Assembly: GCF_964656455.1 (NCBI RefSeq)
Contig: NC_135719.1
Coordinates: forward strand, 76,107,562-76,171,561
DNA: 64,000 bases
Origin: Halichoerus grypus
Taxonomy: Eukaryota; Chordata; Mammalia; Carnivora; Phocidae
Reading direction: 5' to 3'
Each line of letters opens with the position of its first letter. The first letter of the stretch is position 1. Positions 31,426 to 44,104 of this stretch are shown here, one piece after another. Made by a program: the position numbers and the translations under genes. Under the pieces are notes generated by a model that saw only the letters and a list, made by a program, of their open reading frames with translations, was not told where the DNA came from and made no database searches.

Positions 31426-31627
31426 TTTTTTTTTAAGACTTATTTATTTATTTGAAAGAGGGAGTGAGAGAGTAAGTACGGGGGAGGGGCAGAGGGAGAG
31501 AGAATTCTCAAGCAGACTCCCCGCTGAGTGAAGCCAGACCAGGGGCTCAACCCCAGGACCCTGAGATCATGACCTTAGCCAAAATCAAGAGTCAGATCCT
31601 TAACCTACTGAGCCACCCAGGCACCCC
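31426..31627 (-). mobile_element. Can-SINE with offset target-site duplication
   Basis: A reverse copy whose tail begins TTTTTTTTTAAGACTTATTT and whose head ends at CACCCAGGCACCCC. A 19-base duplication (one mismatch, core TTTTTGACAAAATATTT) lies at 31369-31387 and 31628-31646. The left copy is separated from the SINE tail by about 38 extra bases at 31388-31425. Confidence 0.9.
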
Positions 31628-34079
31628 AATTTTTGACAAAATATTTGTTACTATAATATAATCACACTTGAAGCACATACCTATGAACTGGCACCTCTCA
31701 TTCATGCACAGGGGAGGATGGGGTCATGTTCGGCATCTCTATCTTATAGATGAAGGAGCTGAGGCACAGAGTCCCTTTTACGAGGTGTTCCTCCTTGCTT
31801 CTTTGCACGCATCCACAGCAGGCAGTATGTGCATCCCCCTTCAGCCGAAGTTCTAAATCTCTTTCTCTCTCAACTATCTAGGACACATGAGAATTAACCT
31901 ACTCATGTAGATTACAGGGCCCCAGCCCTCATTAACCTTAATATTGAAAGAAATGCAGCTTTTGCGGTAGGGGAAGCGGAAATGCCCTTCCACTCAGCAC
32001 AAATAGCAACATTGGCGTGAGACGAGGAAATGGACTTTTTAGGAGGTAATTATGCAATGGAAACGTTTGTTTGCAGTCAGTGAACATTTCCCTGGATTTG
32101 TGGACCCCTTTTTTAAGCTGTTATAAAATTGCCTCCCTAGGCTTGAAGTTGTGAATATTTCAGGTCAATTGAGAACCTTATTGAGAGGCCCCAGGAAACC
32201 CCTGGGGAAAAAAAGCTTGGAAGGAGAACTGAGGCACACCTCATAGATGCTGCTTGCACCAGCACTATGCCTCTTCTGGAAGAGGCAGTCACGTTATCTG
32301 GTTTAGTTCAAAGTTCCCTTCCGCCATTCCCTTTTTACCTCATCCCCCTTTAGAGAACACAGAAGGATAGAGCTGGGTGGAACCCGAGAACTTCTAGTCC
32401 AAACCTTGTTTCACAGATGAAGAAACTGAACTCTAGGGGTGAAGACTTAGGTACCCAAGAGATCCTCTCTTGTCATGCTGTCTGTCACATCCCCACAGGA
32501 ACCAGGCATTGGGGTCACACACAGGAAACCAGGATACAAAGAAGTCAAACATCACACGCAGAGCCTCTGACAATATCATTAGTGAATGAGGAATAAACAC
32601 AAACGCTCCTCCTTCCCTCTCAGTACTTTACTTCTTAGGATTGGACCAAGTAAGTCAACATTTAGATGGAGTGTGTGTGTGGTGGGAGGGACCAGGATGG
32701 GGGAGCCGCCAATTTCCTTTGTGGTCCTGTCCCTTTCTCCAAGGCCACTTCAGGCAGAGGTGGCCCTGCTGCATTGTCCATATCGTCCCATGCACTTCTG
32801 CAAGCTTTTCCTGCTCCACTAGACCACACCACCCAGCATGTTCCCAAGAATGGCTCTAGGTGGTTTCAGACGTTACATGCAGGACTTGGCCATCCCTTCA
32901 CAAACTCCAGCTTCAAGTGCAGTGTGGAATTTGAACTAGAGACTGAGCTCCTATGGAGAAAAAAACTAAACTGAATTAAATGAAAACCTTATAAGGTAGG
33001 AGAAATCATTTGTACCCCTATGTAAGGAGACAATGCATTTAAGGCTAAAGACTAGTATAGTTCCTATATAGAGCACGTATCTAGTAACCAGTAGCCATTT
33101 TAAACTTTCTGCTTTAAGTTTTTGAACAATTACTCCTACTGTTCTCTCCAACTCTTCTTTGTCCTTCATGACTTGCCCCTGCCAACTTCAAAAAGAAAAG
33201 ATAAGCCAGAGACTGAAACTCCCTGCAAAAGTGCAAATTTAAGTCTTTCCACTAGAAACCACTTTGCCTCAACCCAACTTTCCACTGGAGTTATTGTTCT
33301 CTTTCTCTTTTCCATAGTCAGACCCCTCAAAAGGGCTGCCTCCTTTTCCTTAGTGCCCACTCACTTCTCAGCCCGCTCCAACCTGTCACTTCACCCCACC
33401 GACACAGCTTTTGTGAAGGTCTCTGATGACGTACATGGTGCCTCGTCCAGAGAGCCTTTTTCAATCTGCATCACAACTGATGACTGCCTCTTGTTGAAAT
33501 ATCTTCTTTCCTAGCTCTATTCTTGGTTTTCCTCCAACTTGTTGCTTTTCCGTATCCTTGGCAGGTTCATCTTCCTCCTACCAGCCATAACGGAACTTGT
33601 CAGGACAATGACTTGGGCCATCTTGCCATGCCACAGTGTCTCCCTAAGTTACTTTACCCATGTCCCCAGGGATTGATTCCCACCTTTATATTTCAAACAT
33701 TTATATTCAACTACCTTCCTGAATTTCTACTTGGATCTCAAAGGCACTTTAAATTCAACTTGTCCAAAAAGCAAACTCAAAATCTTCACCTCCAAACCCG
33801 GTCTTATTCTCATCTCTCTGAAATGGCAAGAGTCCACACAGGGATGCAAGGACTCATCTTTGCACCTCTTTCTGCCTCACTTCTCATGGCCAATCTATCA
33901 GCCGGTCCTTTTGAATGTTCTTCTAAAAATCTCTTGATTCTGGTGGAATGAATTTCACCTCCACCTCCTCCTTTTCCTCACAGTCCCAGTCTCACCCAAC
34001 ACTACAATAACTCCCACATATCTTCTCTTGCTCCCGTGTCCTCCCTCTACAAATAATCAAGAGCAATCTTCTAATACTG

Positions 34080-34510
34080 CAACTCTGATTAATCTCCCCC
34101 TGCCAAATAAAACCTTTCAATGGCTTTCTGCCTCTTTGAAGGTAAAGACCAAGCCCTTCAAGCAGCCTGGAAGACCTAAATAATCTGGCCCTCTCTTCTT
34201 GTCCAACCCCCTTCTTGTACCCCTTCCCCAGCCATAGCCCTACTGCCTTATGTATGTCTACATCCACTGCCAAGGTTTTGCATATGGTGACCTCTCCATT
34301 TAAAGTGCTACCTTCCTCCCCACTCCTGCACTCCTCCACTGCCCTCCTTGAATTTACCACAGTTAAAATTTATGTCTTTAAGAATAATTATTTGATTAAC
34401 ATCTGCCTTCCCTTCAGACCATTAGTTCTGGGAGGACAGGAAACCTGTCTGTTTCTGCTCATTGTATCATCTTCAACACTTAACATTTGGCTTGCCATAC
34501 AGGTGTTTAA
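34080..34510 (+). repeat. L2-like fragment
   Basis: The stretch resembles an L2 3' region, with wording such as AATAATCTGGCCCTCTCTTC and GGGAGGACAGGAAACCTGTC. It is diverged with unclear limits. The preceding pyrimidine-rich block from about 33.1 kb may belong to the same or another old repeat. Confidence 0.5.
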
Positions 34511-34662
34511 AACATTTTTCAGATAAAAGAAATTTTTTTTCAGTACCAAATTCTTTTGTACTCCTCCTCAGCCCCCTTCTCTGGCTTTTGGTTTTGTTTT
34601 GTTTTGTTTTCCATTCTCCTGAAACTGGTGCCTGTTCTTCTGATCCATGATTCTGTGTTTTT

Positions 34663-34905
34663 TGTTTGTTTGGTGTTTTTGTTTTTGAGTGGGGTTGGGG
34701 GCGGTACAGGGAAGGGCAGAGGGAGAAGGAGAGAGAGAATCTTAAGCAGGTTCCATCCTCAGTGTGGAGCCCTACATCCTTCTCCTCAAAAACATATTTT
34801 GCTCTCCCTCTCCCTACCTGGGGCTCCATCTCACGACTCTGAGATCATGACCTGAGCCAAAATCAAGAGTTGGACACTTAAATGACTGAGCCACCCAGGC
34901 ACCCT
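34663..34905 (-). mobile_element. Can-SINE carrying an internal insertion
   Basis: A reverse copy flanked by TGATTCTGTG at 34648-34657 and 34906-34915. Between the expected GTGGAGCCC block and the GGGGCTCCATCTCACGA block sit roughly 40 bases (about 34776-34816) that other SINE copies here lack. They resemble a site 1.2 kb downstream. Confidence 0.88.
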
Positions 34906-34914
34906 TGATTCTGT

Positions 34915-35180
34915 GATTTTTATACATTTCCCAAATATCTATATATCTGCTAAATATCCCTGTAGAAAACATAGGTTATGGTTTCCTGTGCTTAACTTTT
35001 ATACAAATTAAGCCATAGTCTACTTATCACCCTGTTTTTTCACTCAACATTTGGTTTTTGAGATCTATTTTTATTGATAGATATAGATATAGATGAAGAT
35101 AATTTCATTCATTTTTTACTACTAGATACTATGCATCAAATGAATAAATCACATTTTGATACTTCTATCATTGAATTTTG
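34915..35180. repeat. Old LINE-like debris
   Basis: The AT-rich sequence resembles decayed LINE 3' material (CACCCTGTTTTTTCACTCAA and similar). It is low in identity and without clear edges. Confidence 0.4.
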
Positions 35181-35254
35181 TGGTTTTTTAAATTTACTCT
35201 ATTTTTTGTTTTGTTTGTTTAGTTTCCGTGTCTTCCTTTACTGACAATTTAGGC

Positions 35255-35607
35255 TGAATGTTTGTGTTCTCCCCAAATTCATATGTTGAAGCCCTAATCC
35301 CCAGTGTGATGGTATTTGGGGGTAGGGCCTTTAAGGGTAATGAGATTTAGATGAGGTCATGAGGATGGGCTCCTCATGATTCGATTAGTGCCTTTATAAG
35401 AAGAGACACCGGGGAGCCTGCTTTCTCTCTCCTCCATCTGAGGCATTAGCAAGAAGGTGGCCATCAGCAATCCAGGAAGAGAGCCCTTACTAGGAATTGA
35501 ATAGGCTAGCAGCTTGATCTTGGACTTCCAAGAACTAAGAGAAAATGAATTTTTGTTGTTTAAGCCATCCAGTCTATGTGATGGCAGCCTGAGCAGACTA
35601 AGACACT
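35255..35607 (+). mobile_element. Old LTR-like repeat (possibly MaLR type)
   Basis: The block runs from CTGAATGTTTGTG to CAGACTAAGACA. It has the layout of a mammal-wide LTR-type repeat that I recognise by its ending GACTAAGACA and by internal blocks such as TTCATATGTTGAAGCCCTAA. No retroviral genes are attached. The family name is not certain and it could belong to another class of ancient repeat. Confidence 0.5.
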
Positions 35608-36960
35608 GACTTCTAGTGAATTGATGTTTTCTCTACTAACTTTTTTCTCTAGTAGTCTGGAAGTTTTACATTCCATTTCTATTCATTTGTGTTTGCTCTT
35701 AAGCATTTAATACACATTTAACTGAACACAAAGTTATTTTCTATGCCTCCTTGTTAGGGTTGGTTTTTTTTATTTGTTTTTATCCCCACTTTGCCCACAG
35801 TAAGTATTTACAGTATATACTTACCTCTATAAACAAGACTACCTTTTTTTTCATAATTTTTTTCTCACATTCCACTCTGGACTTAATTTCTTTCTTGACT
35901 GATAGTTCTTCATAATTCTTTCAGTGAAGGTCTATGAAGAGGAAACCCTTTCATTCTTTGTCTCAAAAACATATTTTGCTATCCCTCTCTAATAGAGTTG
36001 GGTATATAAGCATAGAAAAATCACTGCAAAGCAGTGCTTCTATCTGGATGGAGAACCTACAGTAGTTCTCTTTAGCTACTTGTATACTCTAGTTCTTCTA
36101 AGCTGAATATTATTTGTGTAATTTCTCAAAAGTTAAAAAGTACCCAATGAAACACAGTAAGACATGAAATACTTTGACCACTGGCTCATCACATCAGTGC
36201 CAAATCTTCATGTATTCTGATCATGTCTCTGCAAGATTTTCTTTAGGAGAACCACTGAAGGTGATACTGTTGCCATGGTACCACACAAGTAATTCCCTTA
36301 GATATTAAAATGGAAGAGTCACGTCACTCTAGGTTCAGGTTTCAGTTACTCGGGGCTGCATTTATTTGCACAACTTCAACACAAATGTGTCTTTAATCCT
36401 GCTTTCTACGTGATATTAGAAATTCTCCTCAGTGATGGAATGGAATGGCTGCCTTCATGTGAGACTTGAGGCTGAAGTGTGAAAGAATCATAGCGGGCAC
36501 CCACTGTACTTGGGAAGTGTGGCTATATCCCCTCTCTGCTTTCAAAGCAGATTTTTTTTATGCAAATAATGCTCCAGTTGGCGTTGAGAGCAGCATCTGT
36601 GCATGGGATGGAAATCCAGAGCAGAATCCAGGTCCCCTCCAGAGTCACCAGATTTCAAAGAACAACAGTGAAAATTAGATTTCTAGAGAGAGATCGCAGC
36701 CAGTGACACTGAGTTAACATCATTTTTCCAGTTGCTTGAGGAACTGGTCAGCTGGAGAGCTCTGAATTCTGTTCTCAGAGAATTTCAGTTAGTCAATTAG
36801 TCCACACTGCTATTTTATTTTTAGCAGATTATGTTTAGATTCTTATTTTCTCTTGGGTTTAGGTTTAAAAAAATTTTTTTTTCTGGCTCCTATCATACTG
36901 CATCCTGCAGATTATGTGGGCTCCAAATCAGCTCATCATTGTAGTCAGTAGTTTTTTTAA

Positions 36961-36990
36961 GAGAAAAAACAAAACAAAACAAAACAAAAA
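36961..36990. repeat. (AAAAC)n simple repeat
   Basis: A short AAAAC run, with a similar one at 37770-37803. Neither has a visible SINE body next to it. Confidence 0.85.
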
Positions 36991-38199
36991 TAGCCAAACC
37001 ACTCTTGATATCAAAACTCATTTAGTAACATGCACCTGCAAACTGGCCATGAAAAAGTCAACAGAATGCAGACATTTTACCTTGAATTCAGTATAGATGC
37101 ACTGTTTTGGGGATTCTCTTATTGGAGAATACCGATGAGTGCTTCTACATGAAAAATACAATTGTGGGACCTCCACATAATAGATGGGGGAGCACATGCA
37201 TTTACTCGTGTGCCCTTCTGAGATCTCACTAATAAGATAGTAAAGGGATTTTTAAGAAGACATAATCTATAAAGATAAAGAGAATTGAAAACTGGAAAGC
37301 AGATAGATAAGTGATAATATATCTAAGCAGTCATCTGTAGAAAAAGTTGAGCACCAACTATTTTATTCAGCAGAAACTCCCCTCCCCTCTCCGCCTCATA
37401 AGGGTTTAGGAACTGGGAGTGAAGAGGGGGTAAGGATGCAACTAAAATCAGAATGATTGCTTAAACATCTATTTAAGAAGAAATTTAAATTCTATTAGCT
37501 CCTTCTTCACTCCAAACAGCCAAGTAACTGCCTTTCTTCCATTCTGGCGGAAAACTGTATGAAAACATTTAGCCTCTGGAGAGAGTCTCTGGCGTGGGGG
37601 AATTTAGCCATAGCTGATGATGGGGAGACAATATTGAGTGATCAGGTGACCTTTGCACTCTGTTAAAAATGCCAGCTCACCTCTGTCCCTTGGCCCCCAG
37701 AATGCTGGAAGCCAGGTCTAAACCCCTCAGGCAAGATTCTTGGTGGCAGAATCTGACCAGCCCAAGAGAAAGAAAAACAAAACAAAACAAAACAAAACAA
37801 AACCCAAATCCGAGGTTTTTAACTAAATGGTCTGATGAGATACTAAGGATTTTTCAGCCAAGACTGACATTTCGGGCAGGACAAGTCTTTGCTGTGGGGG
37901 GCTGTTGTGTGTATGCAGGATATTTAGCAGCCTCCCTGGGAGCTGCGCACCAGATGCCAGCAGCACAGTTCTACCCTGAAACCCAGAGTCAGCAGCCCCA
38001 CTCACTCACTTGGATTTTCCAGTCTGTTTCATAGTGCTTCATTCACTCTTAAACATGAGCTGACCACCAAAAGTCAGAGGATACCAGAGGAGGAAAGCCT
38101 GTAATGTGAAACATGGAGACAAAAAAAAACTTTAAAAGAAGAGGAAACACAGACCACACAGGGAAAAGAAAACCTCAAAAATTATAGTTATTATCCTGC

Positions 38200-39000
38200 A
38201 GAGAGAGAGAGAGAGAGAAGACAGTGCAAAATAAAACTCTTGCAAATTAAAATTATGATTATAGAAATTTTAAAAATAAAATAAAATGAATGCAAGGAAA
38301 AGTTGAGGAAATCTCCCAGAAAGCAGAACAAAGAGAGAATTAAAGAAGAAGATAAAAGGTAGATGACAGGTCCAGAAGGACCAATATCCAAGTGATAAAT
38401 TCTAACAGGAGAGAACAGAAAAAATAGGGGTGAAGGTCAGGAGGAAATCATCAACAAAATAATCCAAGAACCTTTCTCACAACTGAGATGCATGAAATTG
38501 TAGATTGAAAGGGTCTTCTGAATACCTAGCACAGTAGATGAAGAAAAGATCGACATTAAGGCAAACTATTGTGAAACTTAGGAATATTAAGATCAAAGAG
38601 AATATCTGAAAAATCTTCTAAGAAAAAGTTGCACACAAGAATGGAAGAATGAGAACGTCTTTGTACTTCAGATGTAATACTGGAAGCTATAAGACCACAG
38701 AGGGATGCCTATACATTCTGAAGGAAATGATTATGCAATAGGAGATTGAAGTCAATTACAGACGTGAGAGGTCTCTAACATTTTCCTCCCAGGGGCTCTT
38801 TCTCAGAAAACTATTAGAGGAGGTGTTTTACCAAAACAAGGGAGAACACCACAAAAGAAGAAAACACAGGGCAAAACTGCCCACAGGAGAGAGGGGATGG
38901 GAATTCCCAGGATGATGGTGAAGGTACCTCCCAGCATGTCAGGTATTCACTTCTCTAATCAGTCCAGATTGGAGAAGTCAGAATGTCCCGGAAGAAATTT
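38200..39000 (+). mobile_element. Ancient LINE fragment (HAL1/L1M type)
   Basis: The A-rich sequence resembles the degraded ORF1/UTR part of HAL1 or a related old L1. Recognisable blocks include GGAAATCATCAACAAAATAA, ATTGTGAAACTTAGGAATAT and GGAATTCCCAGGATGATGGT. No frame is open. The block begins with a short (GA)n run at about 38201-38218. Edges and subfamily are uncertain. Confidence 0.6.
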
Positions 39001-39505
39001 CTCCAAGAAAATGTAATTGACAGAACATGTTGTATTCAAGTATTTTGAGAGGTAACTGGGGCAGAGAATTTGGGGCTGAAGAAATGATAACTTAGAAAAT
39101 CAAGCCAACTAAGCAAAAGTGTTCAGACCAGGGAGAATAAAATTTTGCACCAAAAAAGGAGAAATTATGGAATTCTACAAGACTAATTTGGGCTTAGTAG
39201 TTACACAACACAATATAAACTCTGACTATCTGGCTCAACAAAATTATGATATAGTTATTTCAGGAAGATGGTAGAACAAGAAGAGTGAAATATGTGGTAG
39301 GTCGAAGTGGTAGTGATGGATGTAAATACTGAATCCTCTTTTTCTATTAAGGGAATTTAGATTGTGCCTAATACTTGATCAGTCTTTGAGAAGACATACC
39401 TGTGTAGATGTGCACAGATCCTATTTCATAGATGCATGTATGCATTGATTTCATGGTTTCATGCAGTTGGACCAAAAAGTATTGGCTAAAGGATTAGATT
39501 TGTGT

Positions 39506-39717
39506 GGGGTGCCTGGGTGGCTCAGTTGGTTAAGTGTCTGCCTTCGGCTCAGGTCATGATCCCAGGGTCCTGGGATTGAGCTCCGCATTGGGCTCCAGCC
39601 CCTCATTGGGCTCCCTGCTTAGCCGGGAGTCTGCTTCTCCCTCTCCCTCTGCCCCTCCCCACTCCCACTCATGCTCTCTCTCTCAAATAAATAAGTAAAA
39701 TCTTTTTTTAAGAAAGC
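39506..39717 (+). mobile_element. Can-SINE
   Basis: A forward copy with head GGGTGCCTGGGTGGCTCAG and tail CAAATAAATAAGTAAAATC. The duplication ATTAGATTTGTGT at 39493-39505 matches ATTAGAGTTGTGT at 39718-39730, with one mismatch. The segment GCATTGGGCTCC / TCATTGGGCTCC is repeated inside. Confidence 0.94.
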
Positions 39718-40602
39718 ATTAGAGTTGTGTTGTGGTTCTTGGCTTAGCCATTTCCTACCTGTATGAGTTGAGTGGGTCATTTTAACGTCTCTAAGCTTCT
39801 AAAATGGAAGATTGTATTCAATGAACAAGCAATGATTGAGCAATTCCCATGAGTCCTGGGGTAGGAAGATGAAAGATACAATCCTTGACTTGGAATCCAA
39901 GGAGGGAGGCAGACAAGGAAGCTGATGGGATATGTGCAGAGTACTGAGGAAGCACAAAGGGGCAAGTGCAGACTGACATTTATTAAGCACTTACTGTGTG
40001 CCAGGTTATATGTCATGTAGTGCTCCCAGCAACCCAGTGATACTATGATTAATTTTTCAGTGAAGGAAATCAACACTCAGAACCCAAGTGGTACAGCTAG
40101 AAACTAGCAACAGAGCAGGATTTAGGCCCAAATCTTTCATGCTATCATGACATTCTCTCTTTAGAAACATGTGCCCCCTAGAAGACATACAAATGACTAA
40201 CAGACAAATGTAAAAATGCTCAACATCATTCAACATCAGGGAAATACAAATCAAAACCACCATGAGATATTACCTCACACCTGTCAGAATGGCTAAAATT
40301 AACAACTCAGGAAACAACAGATGTTGGTGAGGATTCAGAGAAAGGGGAACCCTCTTACACTATTGGTGGGAATGCAAACTGTGCAGTCACTCTGGAAAAC
40401 AGTATGGAGGTCCCTCAAAAAGTTAAAAATAGAATTACCTTATGACCCAGCAATTGCACTACTAGGTATTTATCCAAAGGACGCAAAAGTGCTGATTCAA
40501 AGGGGCACATGTACCTCAATGTTTATAGCAGCAGCATCAATAATAGCCAAATTACGGAAAGAACCCAAATGTCCATTGACTAATGAATGGATAAAGAAAA
40601 CT

Positions 40603-40760
40603 GGTGTGTGTGTGTGTGTGTGTGTATACATAAAATGTAATTTTATATACATATATATGTATATATAATATAATTTTATATATGATGTAATTTTATATAT
40701 ATATGGAATTTATATATATATAATGGTGTGTATATATATATATATATGCATATATACATG
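40603..40760. repeat. (TG)n and (TA)n microsatellite inside L1
   Basis: A run of TG is followed by imperfect TATATA blocks with CATATATATGTATAT-like palindromes. It sits where other L1 copies have only a short TATATA stretch, so it expanded after insertion. Confidence 0.9.
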
Positions 40761-41157
40761 TAAGAATATTACTCAGCCATCAAAAAGAATGAAATCTTGC
40801 CATTTGCAGCAATATGGATGGAACTAGAATGTATTATGTTAAGCAAAATAAGTCAGTCAGAGACAAATATCATATGATTTCACTCATATGTGGAATTTAA
40901 GAGACCAAACAGATGAATATAGGGGAAGGGAAGGAAAAATAAAATAAGATAAAGACAGAGAGGAGGGAATCCATAAGAAACTCTTAACTACAGGAGACAA
41001 ACTGAGGGTTGCTGAGTGGGGGGAACAGGGTAATTGGGTGATGGGCATTAAAGAGGGCACTTACGATGAGCACCGGGTGTTATATATAAGTGACAAATCA
41101 CTAAATTCTACTCCTGAAACCAATACTACACTGTATGTTAACTAACTTGAATTTGAA

Positions 41158-41188
41158 AGAAAAAGAAAGAAAGAAAGAGAAAGAGAAA

Positions 41189-41241
<53 letters not shown>

Positions 41242-41277
41242 AAAAGGAAGAAAGAAAGAAAAAGAGAGAAAGGAAGG
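41158..41277. repeat. (AAAG)n microsatellite, L1 tail
   Basis: About 120 bases of AAAG repeats with interruptions, expanded from the L1 poly(A) tail. It is likely length-variable. Confidence 0.9.
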
Positions 41278-43320
41278 TGTGCTCCCTAAGGGGCACCAAG
41301 CCTAGTCAAGAAAAACGTTAAGTTCAGAAAGGATTCCTGAGAAGGTGGCGCCAGAGGTGAGAATTGATGGATTCTGCTTGCCATGGAAAAACCTGGGTAC
41401 TAAATCTCTCTCTCCTGGACCAATATTCTATGGCTGCTCTATTTATGAAGTTTTACTTAGTAAATATTTGAGTGCCTATTACATTCCATGTATTGTGCTA
41501 GGTACTGAAGGATATAAAGGTAAAAGCAAAACAAAACAAAAATAAAACAGTTCCTGTTCTGGAAAAGTTTACGGTCTATTGGTGAAGACCATTATTATTC
41601 AGCATGGGAAATTCTATGCTGGGAGCACCTAACAAAATTGTGCAGGGCATATGGTGGGGAACAAGGGGGTCTTCCTAGAGGGCACATAGCTGGACTGAGT
41701 CTGGAGGAAAAGTAAGTGTCGGGAGAAGACAGAGGAGCAAGGTCAGCCATGTGGAGCATCACAGCGCCCTATCAGTGCAGAGTATTTCAGGAACTCACCT
41801 ACTGCTTGTTGTATTTATTCTTGGCCTGCCAAGTAGGTTTGTGAATATCTTCAGTGATAACAAACCCATTCTTTGAAGGGGGATTTGGTTTTGTAAAAAA
41901 CCAAAAGTTACTGGATATTTATGGATAACACAAGGAAACCATCCAACTTGTATGCTGGAAAAGCAGAAGGAACCCGAATCCCAGCTCACAGTTGCCAAGA
42001 AACTCTACACGATGCAGGTGCAAATCATTTTTCCCCCTCTTTTAAATTCAGATTCATTAAAATATGTATTTTCAGAAGCCTCTAATGAAAATAAATTGAG
42101 TAATCAGGCTGGCTCACACAACTTATAGTAAAAAACGAGGTGCAATTTTTTCAAGTAATGAGAATCTTTTTACATGCTAACAAGGGGTTCTGGAGACAAT
42201 TCTAAAAGAGGATTCTCAGAAATAGTTTGAGTTATGGCACCAAATTTGGAGTATATTTATATTCTCCCAGGAAAACAACTTTCATCTGTGTTCTTTTCCC
42301 CAGGATTTGTTTATCAACAGCAGTGTTGATCTCCTTAGTTTCATTTGATTGCGAAGCCATCTTTAAACAATATTATTCAAAATAACTGGGCAAAATCACA
42401 AGAATTTCCAGAATATTAATGTCCTCTTCCTCTTCCAAAGAACCCTACCCTCCACCTGAACTTTTCTCTGGCCTTTGCTGAACTGTAGAACTGAGGCAAA
42501 ACATGCCTTTCACTCCCCAACCCTTACTCACAAAGCAAGGCAGCCCTTCCTTGCCACATTATACATTGGGGCTGCATATTTCAGAGCTATCCACTGGTAG
42601 CACTTATCACAGTTTTAAAATTACACATTGCTATTGACTCATTTGTATATATCTCTCCTACTAGATTTTAAACTCCGTGAGATCAGGGACTATATCGTTT
42701 TACTCATTACTGTATCCTCCTGGCACGTACTGGGCAACGAGTAAATCTTCACTGAGCAAACAAATGAATGTTTGGGCTAAGAATCTATATGTACAAAGAT
42801 CAAAGATCAAATATTAATGGGTTGGTGGAATTTGGTTGTAACAATGTACATATATGTATGTGTGTATATATATGTATTTGTCGATTTTTAAATGTTTACT
42901 CTAGTAACATAAAAGGGTAGGAGAGAATATAACTAGTAGATAAAGAGTGGGCACCATCCTATTTATCGGCTCATCCATTCTTCATTCATTTTTGTTCATT
43001 CAGATGTCACAAGATGGAAAAACATCCTTTTTATTTGAACAACTGGCATTATAAAATTTCCTTAGGAGAACAGTTTTGGTTGCAAGACTGTGATTAAAGA
43101 TTCAGACTAAGCAGTGGGTCCCCTTCCCCTGACCTTTCCCTACTCCACCAAGCAGTGGCAGAAAAGTACAGTCCAGGCATATGGCTTTCCGACCATCTGA
43201 CCTTTGCAGAGAAACTAGAGAAAACAGCAACTAACTCAGCTCTTTGGTGCTCTTAGGTGATCTCTCTTGTATACCAATTGTCACAACTTGTTTATTAACA
43301 TGAATTATGTGACATTTTTA

Positions 43321-43534
43321 TTTTTTTAAAAGATTTTATTTATTTATTTTAGAGAGAAAGAGAACACATGAGAGCATGGGGAAGGGCAGAGGGAGAGGGA
43401 GAGAGAGAGAATCCCAAGCAGACTCTGAGCTGAGCGTGAGCCCAACTCGGGGCTCAATCTCACGACCCTGAGACCATGACCTGAGCTGAAACTGAGATTC
43501 AGACACTTAGCCAGCTGAGCCACCCAGGTACCCC
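43321..43534 (-). mobile_element. Can-SINE
   Basis: A reverse copy running from AAAAGATTTTATTTATTTAT to GAGCCACCCAGGTACCCC. The flanks TATGTGACATTTTTA (about 43306-43320) and TATGACAGGACATTTTTA (about 43535-43552) look like a duplication altered by a small indel. Confidence 0.9.
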
Positions 43535-44104
43535 TATGACAGGACATTTTTAAATGGAGATGACTACTAAGTATCTAACCTGGGGAAGTCTATGCTTTTG
43601 ACTGATATATCTATATTATAGATAACAGGAAGCAAAGTTGAAATTTTATTATAAACAATAACATATTTGATGTACACTCTTACTTTAATGGAAGACCACC
43701 CCACCTCTGCATGCAATAGAAAGAATAACTTAATTATTGACATCATGAGAGAAACAGTGATGCTGGAGAACAAAATATATGGACTGTTCTTCTTGTGCTC
43801 TGAATAAAAGATGTAATCGGATGCAATCATTTCATTAATACACACATGGCCCTGTGCTGGAAATACGAGGACCAGATGGTCAGGAGTGGACTGAGATGAA
43901 ATGAGATGGGTGTTTGCAGTTTAGCAACTAACTACTTAGCCCGTATGGATTATACTAAGTACTTACAGAACCACAGGAACACATTTTCAGAATGAAATTC
44001 TGGCTTTATGTCCAGAAGCACCATTCCCAGCATGAGGAGAAAACCTATTTTATTGGGCTCCCGCAGGGCTGTTGTGCCTAAGAAGTTGGTGGTGGGTATT
44101 ATTG

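Larger units (their letters stand above)
40181..41277 (+). mobile_element. 5'-truncated L1 with (AAAG)n tail
   Basis: About 1.1 kb of L1 3' sequence. The end of ORF2-like sequence is readable as a broken frame at 40321-40600, and the carnivore-type 3' region follows (GGGTAATTGGGTGATGGGCA at about 41028-41047). The element ends in a long AAAG-rich tail at about 41158-41277. A short target-site duplication TGTGCCCCCTA / TGTGCTCCCTA at 40170-40180 and 41278-41288 marks the ends. It is 5'-truncated, so it cannot transpose. Confidence 0.88.

Noticed and set aside
36316..36331. CRE-like TCACGTCA inside a mirror-symmetric stretch AGAGTCACGTCACTCT
   Set aside because: A single short motif far from either promoter; there is no other support for a regulatory role.
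40321..40668. 115-codon frame with LINE-like peptide
   Set aside because: It is the decayed end of an L1 and runs into a TG/TA microsatellite; it is not a host gene.
41158..41277. Regularly spaced repeats that might suggest a CRISPR-like array
   Set aside because: They are AAAG microsatellite units in an L1 tail, without spacers, in a vertebrate genome.
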